DNA of 15,278 nucleotides from positions 1 to 15,278 of the forward strand of contig CALKMS010000151.1 of NCBI GenBank assembly GCA_938091145.1. Direction: 5' to 3'. Source of the stretch: an uncultured bacterium. Lineage in GTDB: Bacteria > Actinomycetota > Aquicultoria > SKW223 > CALKMS01. The notes under the pieces were generated by a model that was not told the origin of the DNA, searched no databases, and saw nothing but the letters and a program-made list of their open reading frames with translations. The translations under genes were made by a program, and so were the position numbers. This document shows positions 7,582 to 14,178 of the stretch, one piece after another. Position 1 is the first letter of the stretch; every line of letters starts with the position of its first letter.

Positions 7582-7953
7582 AAAGTTGTAATTTTTCTCG
7601 ACTTTTTTGAGAGCAAAATAGAAACATGTTGAGAGATTTACAACCAAGCGAGAAGGTGAATACCGGTTCAGACCCTCCTTAGTTAGCACCAGGCATAAGA
7701 TGAGGGACTAAGTTGTAATTGAATAAGAGCAATTTTATAGCAGTAGCTGAAATTCATTTAGCCATCTCTAACTCTTGCGATTGATGATAAATGTTATTTG
7801 AAGATTTTAGATTCGCTTAAGCCAAGGCTGGTTAGTATGTTAGGAGAAAAGCTTTCTGACTTAGCTTATAAAAGTTCTCTATCAGAACAATGAAAACTTT
7901 AGCTTTGGATGCTTTTGTTTGAGAAAAAATGGGAATTAGAAAGACTCCTTGAT

Positions 7954-8349
7954 TTAGCTACTTCTTAAGAATTCCATGCGGACAACCACATGAGAAGCAA
8001 CATCGCCAACTGAGAGAATGCCAACAAGCTTGTTGTCTTTTACCACCGGCAATCGGCGCACTTTTAAATCTTCCATTATTTTAATGGCCTCAAAGATGTC
8101 TATGTCTGGAGGAATAGTTTTTGGGTTTTTTGTCATCATGTCTTTAACTTTAATTTTATTGGGGTCGATTCCTTTACTCACAACTCGAAAGATAAAATCG
8201 CTGTCAGTAACGATTCCTTTTACCTCGCGATTTTCAGTTATTACCAGGCATCGGATACCTTTTTCTTCTAATAGAGCTGCTGCTTCAGCAGCTGTGGCTT
8301 CTGGGCTAATAGTAATTACTTCTTTTTTCATTATTGACTGAACTAACAT
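7954..8349 (-). CDS. Two-CBS-domain protein
   Basis: Small cytoplasmic protein (131 residues) made only of a tandem CBS pair (Bateman module), which in this family usually binds adenosine nucleotides and acts as an energy or ligand sensor. CBS1 spans about 1-60 (MKKEVITISPEATAAEAA, GIVTDSDF) and CBS2 about 70-126 (MTKNPKTIPPD, RRLPVV, GILSVGDV). There is no catalytic or DNA-binding domain, so it should act by binding a partner that is not identified here. AGGAGG lies 8 bases before the ATG. It is transcribed away from the ZIP operon and convergent with the LysR gene. Confidence 0.93.
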   Translation of the reverse strand: MLVQSIMKKEVITISPEATAAEAAALLEEKGIRCLVITENREVKGIVTDSDFIFRVVSKGIDPNKIKVKDMMTKNPKTIPPDIDIFEAIKIMEDLKVRRLPVVKDNKLVGILSVGDVASHVVVRMEFLRSS

Positions 8350-8367
8350 CGAGAAATCCTCCTAGCG

Positions 8368-8396
8368 AATAAAATGTAAATCCTTTAGTCAATCAA
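8368..8396 (-). promoter_or_regulatory. Possible promoter of the CBS gene
   Basis: On the - strand, TTGATT (8396-8391), 17 bases and TTTATT (8373-8368) end about 19 bases before the start codon, leaving a short leader that contains the AGGAGG site. Both boxes match the consensus only in part. Confidence 0.35.
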
Positions 8397-8428
8397 AGCA
8401 ATTCTATCGAAAAAAAGCGTAAAAAGCA

Positions 8429-8444
8429 AAAAATAGCTATTTTT
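8429..8444. promoter_or_regulatory. Perfect 16-bp palindrome upstream of the ZIP operon
   Basis: AAAAATAG directly abuts CTATTTTT, centred about 93 bp before the ZIP start codon in the gap between the divergent CBS and ZIP genes. A gapless perfect palindrome in an AT-rich promoter region is a good operator candidate, possibly for a metal-responsive dimer. No known consensus is recognised. Confidence 0.45.
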
Positions 8445-8528
8445 AGGTACAGTGGTGAAAATGAAAGGTGAAAAAATTGTTCAGCTAGTTTTCAAAGAGC
8501 TCCTTGTGGTTTTTAGGTGTGATAGAAT

Positions 8529-9278
8529 TTGGATGTGACAATTTTTTTGTGGATATTGGTTGCGACCTTAGTTGATAGTTTTATTGCTTTAATTGGAGCT
8601 TTTACTTTGTTTTTAAATGAAAATTTAGGGAAGAAAATTATTGACGCCCTGATTGCTTTCTCGGCAGGATCAATTTTAGCCGGCGCTTTTTTTCATTTAG
8701 TTGCTGAGTCTTTGGAGAAACTGACTTCCCAGGTGGTTTTTCTGTTACTGATTAGTGGTTTCTCCCTTTTTTTTATAATTGAACGCTATTTTTGGTGGCA
8801 CCATTGCCATAAAAGTAAGTGCGAAGTTCATCCAGTTGGCTACCTGGTTTTATTAGGTGATGGTTTGCATAACTTCATTGACGGCGGTGCAATTGCAGCG
8901 AGCTTTTTCGTTAGTGTGCCGTTCGGATTGCTTACCACTCTTTTAATTCTTAGTCATGAAGTTCCACAAGAGCTGGGCGACTTCGCAATTTTAGTAGGTA
9001 GTGGTTACTCAAAAGTTAAAGCTTTGCTTTTTAACTTAATTTCTCAGTTAACTTCAGTTATCGGTGGGATACTGGTTTATTTTCTTGGCTCTTTTCCTAA
9101 AGTGGTCGATTTTCTTTTGCCTTTAGCGGCCGGGGGATTTATTTACATTTCAGCTTCTGATTTAATTCCTGAACTCCATCGCGAGCCAAATCGCTGGCGA
9201 AGCTTTGTTTCCTTTCTCCTTTTTTTAGCCGGATTAATTTTTGTAATCGTTTTGAAATTCTTGATTGAGTACCATTAA
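8529..9278 (+). CDS. ZIP-family divalent metal transporter
   Basis: Inner-membrane importer (249 residues) for Zn2+, Fe2+, Mn2+ or similar ions. About seven to eight hydrophobic segments are visible. The metal path is conserved: HNFIDG (H114, N115, D118) in the fourth helix and HEVPQELGDF (H143, E144, E148) in the fifth. A loop rich in His and Cys, WWHHCHKSKCEVH (89-101), is a likely metal-binding sensor loop. DLIPELHRE follows near the end. The start is taken as TTG at 8529 because AGGTG (8515-8519) lies 9 bases before it; GTG at 8535 would be 15 bases away. It is the first gene of a long apparent operon, 27 bases before the protoglobin gene. Ion preference cannot be read from sequence. Confidence 0.9.
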   Translation: MDVTIFLWILVATLVDSFIALIGAFTLFLNENLGKKIIDALIAFSAGSILAGAFFHLVAESLEKLTSQVVFLLLISGFSLFFIIERYFWWHHCHKSKCEVHPVGYLVLLGDGLHNFIDGGAIAASFFVSVPFGLLTTLLILSHEVPQELGDFAILVGSGYSKVKALLFNLISQLTSVIGGILVYFLGSFPKVVDFLLPLAAGGFIYISASDLIPELHREPNRWRSFVSFLLFLAGLIFVIVLKFLIEYH

Positions 9279-9305
9279 TTATGAAAAAAGTTTAACGGAG
9301 GTAAG

Positions 9306-10196
9306 ATGGATTTTAAGCAGCTAAAAAGAGACTATTATTTTAACTCGCAGGATGCTGCTAATCTAAGAAGGCTGAGTGAGATTTTTAAGCCTTACCAGGA
9401 TAAATTTGTCAATGATTTTTTTGCTTATTTAACTTCTTTGCCCGAAGGTCGGCGTTTTTTTAGCGGTGCTGCTCAAGGAGAGAAAAGAAAGGAGTCAATA
9501 AAGCACTGGTTTGAGAGCCTTTTTGATGGAAACTATGAAGATTTTTACTGGGAAAACTTATACGAGGTAGGGAAAGTTCATGTAGCCAGGGAGATACCCA
9601 TTCATTTGGTTTCTGCCTCGATGAATTTTAAAAGGGAGTACCTTTTAAAAATTCTGGCCCTTGAGGTGAAGAAAAAGTCGGAATACGAAGCTCTGGAAAA
9701 AAGCCTTCATAAAATTCTTGATATGAATCTTGATGTGATGCTTTCATCTTATCATGAAGAGCGTTTGAAGCAAGTTTTCTTGACAAAAAAGATGGACACT
9801 TTTTTGATAAATCTGGCGGAGCGTTTTGCCTTTAGCTTGAATATGTTTTTAGTCTTTGCTTTGCTAGGATTATCTTTGGGAGTTGTTACTCTTTTTGGGA
9901 TCGAAGTCTATCAGCTTTTCACAAGGGGTATTGCTAAAAATCTTATTTCAGCTCTGGGGACACTTTTGGTGGTCTGGGTTATGATTGAATTGCTAAAAAC
10001 TGAGACTGAGTACTTAAAAGGCGGTCGTTTACACATTGAAATCTTTCTTTCTGTGGCTTTGGTTGCCTTCATCAGGGAACTCTTGATTGCCAGTTTATCT
10101 CACGAAAAAACTCTTAGCTTGGTCATTTTTCTTCTTGCCGTTCTGATTCTTGGCCTAGTCTACTTTTTAATAACCAAAACTCGAAACTCTAGTTAA
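9306..10196 (+). CDS. Protoglobin domain fused to a PsiE-like membrane domain
   Basis: Candidate membrane-bound heme sensor (296 residues). Residues about 1-155 read as a protoglobin: helical, with EVGKVHVAREIP placing the proximal heme ligand at H92. Residues about 175-292 form four hydrophobic helices in the pattern of PsiE, the phosphate-starvation-inducible family: the segment VMIELLKTETEYLKGG, then HIEIFLSVALVAFIRELLI, correspond to PsiE's conserved core. The globin would lie in the cytoplasm, sensing O2, NO, CO or sulfide and signalling through the membrane domain, whose function is unknown. There is no kinase, cyclase or chemotaxis output domain. GGAGGT lies just before the ATG. The next gene follows within a few bases. 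Globin call is firm; PsiE call is moderate. Confidence 0.8.
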   Translation: MDFKQLKRDYYFNSQDAANLRRLSEIFKPYQDKFVNDFFAYLTSLPEGRRFFSGAAQGEKRKESIKHWFESLFDGNYEDFYWENLYEVGKVHVAREIPIHLVSASMNFKREYLLKILALEVKKKSEYEALEKSLHKILDMNLDVMLSSYHEERLKQVFLTKKMDTFLINLAERFAFSLNMFLVFALLGLSLGVVTLFGIEVYQLFTRGIAKNLISALGTLLVVWVMIELLKTETEYLKGGRLHIEIFLSVALVAFIRELLIASLSHEKTLSLVIFLLAVLILGLVYFLITKTRNSS

Positions 10197-10205
10197 TTTT
10201 TGGCG

Positions 10206-10805
10206 ATGTTGTCTTCTTTTTTAACTTCTCTTGGTCTGATTTTTTTAGCTGAGTTAGGGGACAAAACCAACTTTTTGGTTTTTTATTTAGCCTCTCGATA
10301 TCGGTTAAAACTCGTCGTTTTGCCGATTTTTTCGGCCATTGCTGTGTTAGAGGCAATGGCGGTCTTCTTTGGCACGTTTTTGCGGAACTCTTTTTTTCCT
10401 TGGTTTTCTCATCTTCTCAGTGGGGTTGTTTTTTTAGTTGCTTTCTTTTGGTTCTGGCGCGAGAGCTACCAAAAAAACGAACAGAGTTATCCAGTAGAGG
10501 AGTTGAATTCATCAACTTCAACCTTCAGAGTGTTCATAGTAATTTTCAGCTCTTTTCTGTTGGCTGAGTTAGGAGACAAAACTCAGTTTGGTACTTTTGC
10601 TTTAGCAACACGCTTTGATCAGAGCTTAATGGTCTTGCTTGGCGGGATAATGGGAATGTTTCTCCCAAATTTTATTGTCTCCCTTCTTGGTGAAAAAATT
10701 GCTCATTTACCACATATAAAGATTTTCCGAAAATTGGGAGCTTTTTTGTTTTTGCTCTTTGCAATCGTCAGCTTCTATCAGTTTTTGCATCTGATTCTTG
10801 GCTAA
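10206..10805 (+). CDS. TMEM165/GDT1 (UPF0016) family cation transporter
   Basis: Membrane protein of 199 residues with six hydrophobic segments in two homologous halves. Each half begins with the family signature E-x-G-D-K-T: AELGDKTNF near the N-terminus and AELGDKTQF after the central hydrophilic linker. Family members exchange Mn2+ or Ca2+ for protons; bacterial members include manganese exporters. In an operon with a ZIP importer it could provide the matching efflux arm. The ATG at 10206 is chosen over the TTG at 10200, with no clear ribosome site for either; translation is probably coupled to the globin gene, which stops at 10196. Confidence 0.9.
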   Translation: MLSSFLTSLGLIFLAELGDKTNFLVFYLASRYRLKLVVLPIFSAIAVLEAMAVFFGTFLRNSFFPWFSHLLSGVVFLVAFFWFWRESYQKNEQSYPVEELNSSTSTFRVFIVIFSSFLLAELGDKTQFGTFALATRFDQSLMVLLGGIMGMFLPNFIVSLLGEKIAHLPHIKIFRKLGAFLFLLFAIVSFYQFLHLILG

Positions 10806-10834
10806 ACTTAGTTTATTTGCTAATCTAGACATTG

Positions 10835-11494
10835 ATGAACGATAAGCCTTGCAAACTCTCAATGGCTATATTGTTTTTCGGTGTTATTCTGGCTTTGAGC
10901 TTAACTCTCTATTTTTCTCCTGAGGAAAAAATTCTTGGCTCACTGGTGAGACTGATTTATTTACATGCGGGGCTAGCTTTTACAGCTATTATCTTTTATC
11001 TATTCGTTGTGATTTTTTCCATAGTGCCTCTATGGGTTGAGAACAGAATAATTTTTCTAAAATCTCTTTCGATCACTTCTTTGATTTTTTGGGTAATATA
11101 TCTTCTTTCTAGTCTTTTGGTTGCTTTCCTAGCTTGGGGAGGTATAAACTGGTCAGAACCTCGCTTGCGAATCGCTTGGGAAATTATTTTTGTCGCTAGC
11201 TTGTTTTTTTACTTGGCTTATTTGTTTGAGGGTAGAGGAAATATTTCCCTGTTTTTTTACTTTTTTTTCGGTTCGATTCCCGTTTTGCTCTGGTCGACTC
11301 GTTATAGTGTCTTGCATCCCAACGACCCGGTTGCTCAATCTTCCTTTTTTTCTGTTAAATTTTTTTCATACTTGATTAATCTAGAAATTTTTTCTTTGGG
11401 GGTTTTAACTTTCTATTTGGTTTATTCTTTACTCGAAAGAGAAGAAAAAAAGGAGAGGGGAAATGACGGTTGGAGAAGTTCTTGGGTTTCTTGA
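10835..11494 (+). CDS. CcmC/CcsA-like heme-handling membrane protein (orphan)
   Basis: Six-span membrane protein (219 residues) with the layout of CcmC, the heme-handling protein of cytochrome c maturation. Numbering is from TTG 10832. IYLHAG puts a His (H45) at the start of the second helix and YSVLHPNDP puts another (H162) before the last helix; these match the two heme-ligand histidines of CcmC. Between them WGGINWSEPRLRIAWE corresponds to the region of the WWD heme motif, but the W-x-W-D core itself is absent. No CcmA, CcmB, CcmE or thioredoxin-like partner is nearby, so it is probably a diverged relative that binds or passes heme for another purpose. The ATG at 10835 has no strong ribosome site. 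Its last 32 bases overlap the nif3-like gene. Confidence 0.55.
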   Translation: MNDKPCKLSMAILFFGVILALSLTLYFSPEEKILGSLVRLIYLHAGLAFTAIIFYLFVVIFSIVPLWVENRIIFLKSLSITSLIFWVIYLLSSLLVAFLAWGGINWSEPRLRIAWEIIFVASLFFYLAYLFEGRGNISLFFYFFFGSIPVLLWSTRYSVLHPNDPVAQSSFFSVKFFSYLINLEIFSLGVLTFYLVYSLLEREEKKERGNDGWRSSWVS

Positions 11495-12239
11495 CGAAAT
11501 TTATCCATTCGACTTGGCTTTTGAAGGTGACAATGTTGGCTTGCAGTGTGGAGAACTTGAAAGCGAGGTTAGAAATATTGTCCTTTCCCTTGATCCTCTC
11601 ATTGGGGCAATTGATTTTGCTTTGACTGAGGGTGCAAACCTTTTGATAACTCATCATCCATTGATTTTTTCGCCTTTAAGAAGGATTGCTTCTTCTCCCG
11701 CACTAATTAAGGCAATAAAAGCTGATGTTAATATTATTTCTCTTCATACCAATCTTGATGTTGCTTTTGGCGGGGTGAACGATTATTTAGTTTTTAAACT
11801 AGGATTTGAAGGAGTACGGGTTCTGGAAGAAAAAGGCGAAGGATCGATTGCACGGTGGGCTGAGCTAACTTTACCAAAGACTTTGAAGGAGTTGGCTCAG
11901 GAAGTGGCTGAGAAGCTTGAGACTCCAGTAAGATTCTTGGGCAACCCAGATAAAGTGGTGAGGAAGGTTGTTACTTGCAGCGGAAAGGGCGAGAGCCTAT
12001 TGCCTCTAGTAAAGGAAAAAGGAGCAGACGTTTTTATCACTGGGGATGTCGGTTATCATTCGGCTTTGATGGCTATTGAGCTGGGGATAAACTTAATTGA
12101 TGCTACTCATGAAGCGACTGAAAGAGTCATTCTTTTACCTTTAAAAGAAAAACTGGAAAAGAAATTTTCCTTGTTTGGCTGGCAAGGGAAGATTAAAATT
12201 TTTCCTGGCGAAAAAGTATCTTGGGTGGAGATTAAATGA
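11463..12239 (+). CDS. Nif3-like dinuclear metal center protein (YbgI/DUF34)
   Basis: Cytoplasmic protein (258 residues) of the widespread Nif3 family, listed in databases as a GTP cyclohydrolase I type 2 homolog although its reaction is unsettled. The di-metal site is intact: THHP (H64, H65), LHTNLD (H95, D99) and DATHEATE (H216, E220). It is the short form, like E. coli YbgI (about 247 residues), without the extra PII-like insert of the longer type. GGAGAGGGG precedes the ATG and lies within the end of the upstream membrane-protein gene. It overlaps the next gene by four bases (ATGA). Nif3 followed by a C4 zinc-ribbon protein and RNase H is a conserved actinobacterial order. Confidence 0.93.
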   Translation: MTVGEVLGFLDEIYPFDLAFEGDNVGLQCGELESEVRNIVLSLDPLIGAIDFALTEGANLLITHHPLIFSPLRRIASSPALIKAIKADVNIISLHTNLDVAFGGVNDYLVFKLGFEGVRVLEEKGEGSIARWAELTLPKTLKELAQEVAEKLETPVRFLGNPDKVVRKVVTCSGKGESLLPLVKEKGADVFITGDVGYHSALMAIELGINLIDATHEATERVILLPLKEKLEKKFSLFGWQGKIKIFPGEKVSWVEIK

Positions 12240-12958
12240 AAAAAGAACTAAAACTTTTGGCTCAGCTTCAAGATGCTGATTTAGAGATAGAGGAACTTGA
12301 AACTGAAAGAAAGGAGGCTTTTGGAAATAGCCCCCTTACTCATTTAAAAAAAGAGCATGGCGCCCTAAAGTCTAAGCTAGAAAAGTTAAAACAAGAGGTG
12401 ACTAAGCTTTCACTAGCTTACAAAAAGGCTGAAGGTGAGCTCGAACTCTTGGAGCAAAAAATTGCTGGTGAGCAGGAGCGTCTTTATAGTGGAACAATTT
12501 TAAATCCTAAAGAGTTGAAAGCTATCAATGATGAAATTGCTTCTTTAGAGAAACTCAAGGAAAAGCGCGAAGAAAAATTTTTGGAAGTTGATATTATGTT
12601 AGAGGAGTTAAATGAAACAGTTGCGCTGACTGAAAAAGCAATAAAAAAGAAAGAGATGGAAATTGACGAGGAGGAAAAGCGCTTAAAAGAGATAGAAGAA
12701 AGAATTTCAAGTCAAGTGGAAAAGCTGCGAGAAAAAACAAAGAAGTTACGAGAGGAAATTCCTAGTGAACTATTGAAAATATATGATTCTCGCCGTTTAA
12801 AGTTGTCTCGTCGGGTAGTGGCCAGTCTTGTTGATGGTGTTTGTTCTGGTTGCCAGATGGAAGTTCACGCTGAAGAGCTTGACAAAATTCTTAACAACCC
12901 TGATAAACTTGCTATTTGCCCGAACTGTCAGCGCCTTCTTTTGGTTTTGGAGAGTTGA
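12236..12958 (+). CDS. Coiled-coil protein with C4-type zinc ribbon
   Basis: Protein of 240 residues. Residues about 5-175 form a long charged coiled coil rich in Glu, Lys and Leu, with a break near GTILNPKEL (86-94). The C-terminal zinc ribbon has CSGC (C203, C206) and CPNC (C228, C231). This matches the C4 zinc-ribbon family represented by mycobacterial Rv2229c; no biochemical role is established, though nucleic-acid binding is plausible from the ribbon. It overlaps both neighbours, by four bases with the nif3-like gene and by one with the RNase H gene (TGATG), so translation of all three is probably coupled. Confidence 0.92.
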   Translation: MKKELKLLAQLQDADLEIEELETERKEAFGNSPLTHLKKEHGALKSKLEKLKQEVTKLSLAYKKAEGELELLEQKIAGEQERLYSGTILNPKELKAINDEIASLEKLKEKREEKFLEVDIMLEELNETVALTEKAIKKKEMEIDEEEKRLKEIEERISSQVEKLREKTKKLREEIPSELLKIYDSRRLKLSRRVVASLVDGVCSGCQMEVHAEELDKILNNPDKLAICPNCQRLLLVLES

Positions 12959-13755
12959 TGCGGGAAATTTCAATCTACATAGATGGCGCTTCTCGAGGAA
13001 ATCCCGGTCCGGCTGCTATTGGAGTAGTGATAAAAAATGAGTGGGGGGAAAATTTAAAGACTATTGCAAAATCTATTGGTGAGACTACCAATAATGTCGC
13101 TGAATACCACGCTCTCATTGAAGGATTGAAAGAGGCTGTTCGCTTAAAACCAGCTTCGCTGAAGATTTACAGTGACAGCGAGTTACTTGTTAAACAGTTG
13201 AGGGGCCACTACCGGGTCCGTGAGCCACGTTTGCTTTCTCTTTATGAAGAAGGCAAAAAACTTCTTTCGAGTTTGAAAAAATGGGAAGTGATAAAGATTA
13301 AAAGAACTGAAAACATAGAAGCTGATTTGTTGGCTAATCAAGTTCTTAACAAGGAAACTCATAAAGTAGTTGATTATTTTTATAGGTTGACAGTTAGAGA
13401 CCACTTTGACGCTGCTCACTTTCTCCGGAACTATCAAGGGAAATGTTCCAAGCTGCATGGCCACACTTGGGGGGTAGAAGTTAAGATTGAAGGTTCGAAG
13501 TTAAATCAAAGCGAGCTGTTGTTTGATTTTCAAGAATTAAAGAAATTATTACGAAGCTCTCTCTCTTATTTCGATCACGCTTTCCTCAATGAAATTACAC
13601 CTTTCGATAGAATTTCACCGACCGGAGAAAACTTAGCGCGTTTTATTTTTGAAGATTTGGAGAGAAAGCTGCCGTCTGGTATCCGCCTGGTAAGTGTAAA
13701 GGTGGAGGAATCTCCATCCGCCTGGGTGGAAGTCAGCAAAAAAATCAATCAGTAG
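12958..13755 (+). CDS. RNase HI fused to QueD-like 6-carboxytetrahydropterin synthase
   Basis: A single uninterrupted frame encodes two enzymes (265 residues). Residues 1-135 are RNase HI, which cuts RNA in RNA-DNA hybrids: YIDGASRGNPGP (D9), AEYHAL (E49), YSDSELL (D73) and EADLLAN (D123) give the full D-E-D-D set. Residues about 142-265 are a 6-pyruvoyltetrahydropterin synthase/QueD domain: DAAH (H154) and HGH (H167, H169) for zinc, C163 in CSKLHGH as nucleophile, FDHAF (D206, H207), PTGEN (E224) and VEESP. QueD makes 6-carboxytetrahydropterin for 7-deazaguanine (preQ0/queuosine) synthesis. The start is ATG 12958, overlapping the previous stop as TGATG; the upstream part of the open frame lies inside the zinc-ribbon gene. 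The two activities have no obvious common substrate. Both active sites look intact, so this is not a decayed gene. Confidence 0.9.
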   Translation: MREISIYIDGASRGNPGPAAIGVVIKNEWGENLKTIAKSIGETTNNVAEYHALIEGLKEAVRLKPASLKIYSDSELLVKQLRGHYRVREPRLLSLYEEGKKLLSSLKKWEVIKIKRTENIEADLLANQVLNKETHKVVDYFYRLTVRDHFDAAHFLRNYQGKCSKLHGHTWGVEVKIEGSKLNQSELLFDFQELKKLLRSSLSYFDHAFLNEITPFDRISPTGENLARFIFEDLERKLPSGIRLVSVKVEESPSAWVEVSKKINQ

Positions 13756-13838
13756 TTAAAAAATTTAACTTTGTTTATCCGAAAAATTTTGCCCGTGGTC
13801 TTAAAAACTATTTTTGTAAATTCATCTTTTCAAGTTTT

Positions 13839-13961
13839 TTAGTAGGTTCGAGCGTAAATAAAGACAAAGATGTAAAAAAGAGTAGTGATAATAGAGGCAA
13901 TAAACAAGGATAGCCAGAGCAAAGGATCTTGGTCAGCAACCCATTTTTTTATTTTCTCCAT
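13839..13961 (-). CDS. Small single-span membrane protein (40 residues)
   Basis: The frame can be read further upstream (to 14042), but a start at 13961 is strongly favoured: AAGGAG lies 7 bases before it, and the upstream part is the GC-rich leader. The protein starts MEKIKKWVADQDPLLW and continues with one hydrophobic helix (about 17-36) ending in FIYARTY. The acidic DQDP-x-x-W segment directly before the helix faintly recalls the small accessory proteins of sodium symporters, but no transporter is adjacent. It stands alone between two + strand units with its own promoter. I do not recognise it, and its function is unknown. That it is a real gene is supported by promoter, leader, ribosome site and a sensible membrane topology together. 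Confidence 0.65.
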   Translation of the reverse strand: MEKIKKWVADQDPLLWLSLFIASIITTLFYIFVFIYARTY

Positions 13962-13979
13962 AACTTCTCTCCTTAATTG

Positions 13980-14050
13980 CCCCCCCATTGGGTCTTCGCC
14001 ACGCGCCTGGCTATTGACCGTGGGGGGAGGGAAAGAGCCCACAACGGGCT
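13980..14050 (-). promoter_or_regulatory. GC-rich structured leader RNA of the 40-residue protein
   Basis: Read on the - strand, the leader folds as hairpin P1, AGCCC (14050-14046) with GGGCU (14040-14036) around GUUGU, then a long three-part hairpin: CCCCCCA (14027-14021) with UGGGGGG (13987-13981); GGUC (14019-14016) with GACC (13994-13991); GCCA (14011-14008) with UGGC (14001-13998) closing a GGCGCG loop. Internal loops are C/CAA and AAUA/GAA. It ends 6 bases before AAGGAG and has no U tract, so control of translation rather than attenuation is likely. CUCC inside the 5' strand of the big stem could alternatively pair with GGAG of the ribosome site. It sits in very AT-rich flanks. I recognise no known riboswitch class. 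Confidence 0.55.
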
Positions 14051-14057
14051 TCTCTCT

Positions 14058-14086
14058 ATCCTATGGTTCGGAATAGTTTTTGTCAA
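14058..14086 (-). promoter_or_regulatory. Sigma-70-like promoter of the structured leader
   Basis: On the - strand a perfect TTGACA (14086-14081) is separated by 17 bases from TAGGAT (14063-14058). The predicted start near 14051 coincides with the first base of the leader's first hairpin, giving an untranslated region of about 90 bases. Confidence 0.75.
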
Positions 14087-14178
14087 TCGCGATTTTTCAG
14101 GGTTTTTGAGAAAACTTATATTTTAGCAGCGGCAATACTTTTTAAATTGTATGTGATTATTTTTAGTTTACCTCTTTC

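Larger units (their letters stand above)
7428..7953. other. Intergenic region without a recognisable gene
   Basis: This 526-base stretch separates the convergent LysR and CBS genes. Both strands were read and no coding region with a start, ribosome site and recognisable protein was seen. It holds a 17-bp tandem duplication and two dyads, described separately. No T-tailed GC-rich hairpin was found, so neither flanking gene has an obvious intrinsic terminator here. Confidence 0.6.

Noticed and set aside
8018..8341. 107-codon + strand open frame opposite the CBS gene
   Set aside because: It lies wholly antisense to a clear two-CBS-domain protein and its translation is low-complexity Ser/Ile/Phe-rich with no domain.
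8461..8538. A 25-codon open frame before the ZIP gene, starting MKGEKIVQLVFKELL and overlapping the ZIP start
   Set aside because: It has a recognisable ATG but only a weak purine-rich site, no known motif and no repeat or attenuator structure typical of a leader peptide. It may be chance in AT-rich DNA.
11376..11657. 93-codon - strand open frame across the junction of the CcmC-like and Nif3 genes
   Set aside because: It is antisense to two well-supported genes and its composition is that of a shadow frame.
13183..13464. 93-codon - strand open frame opposite the RNase H-QueD gene
   Set aside because: It is antisense to an intact two-domain enzyme with all catalytic residues and shows no motif of its own.
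13962..14042. Longer start for the small membrane protein, adding about 27 residues
   Set aside because: The added part is translated from the GC-rich hairpins and would have no ribosome site, whereas the ATG at 13961 has AAGGAG at ideal spacing.
13980..14050. Leader as an intrinsic terminator/attenuator or as a known fluoride, c-di-GMP, cobalamin or manganese riboswitch
   Set aside because: No U tract follows the stem, and the conserved core sequences of those classes as I know them are not present.
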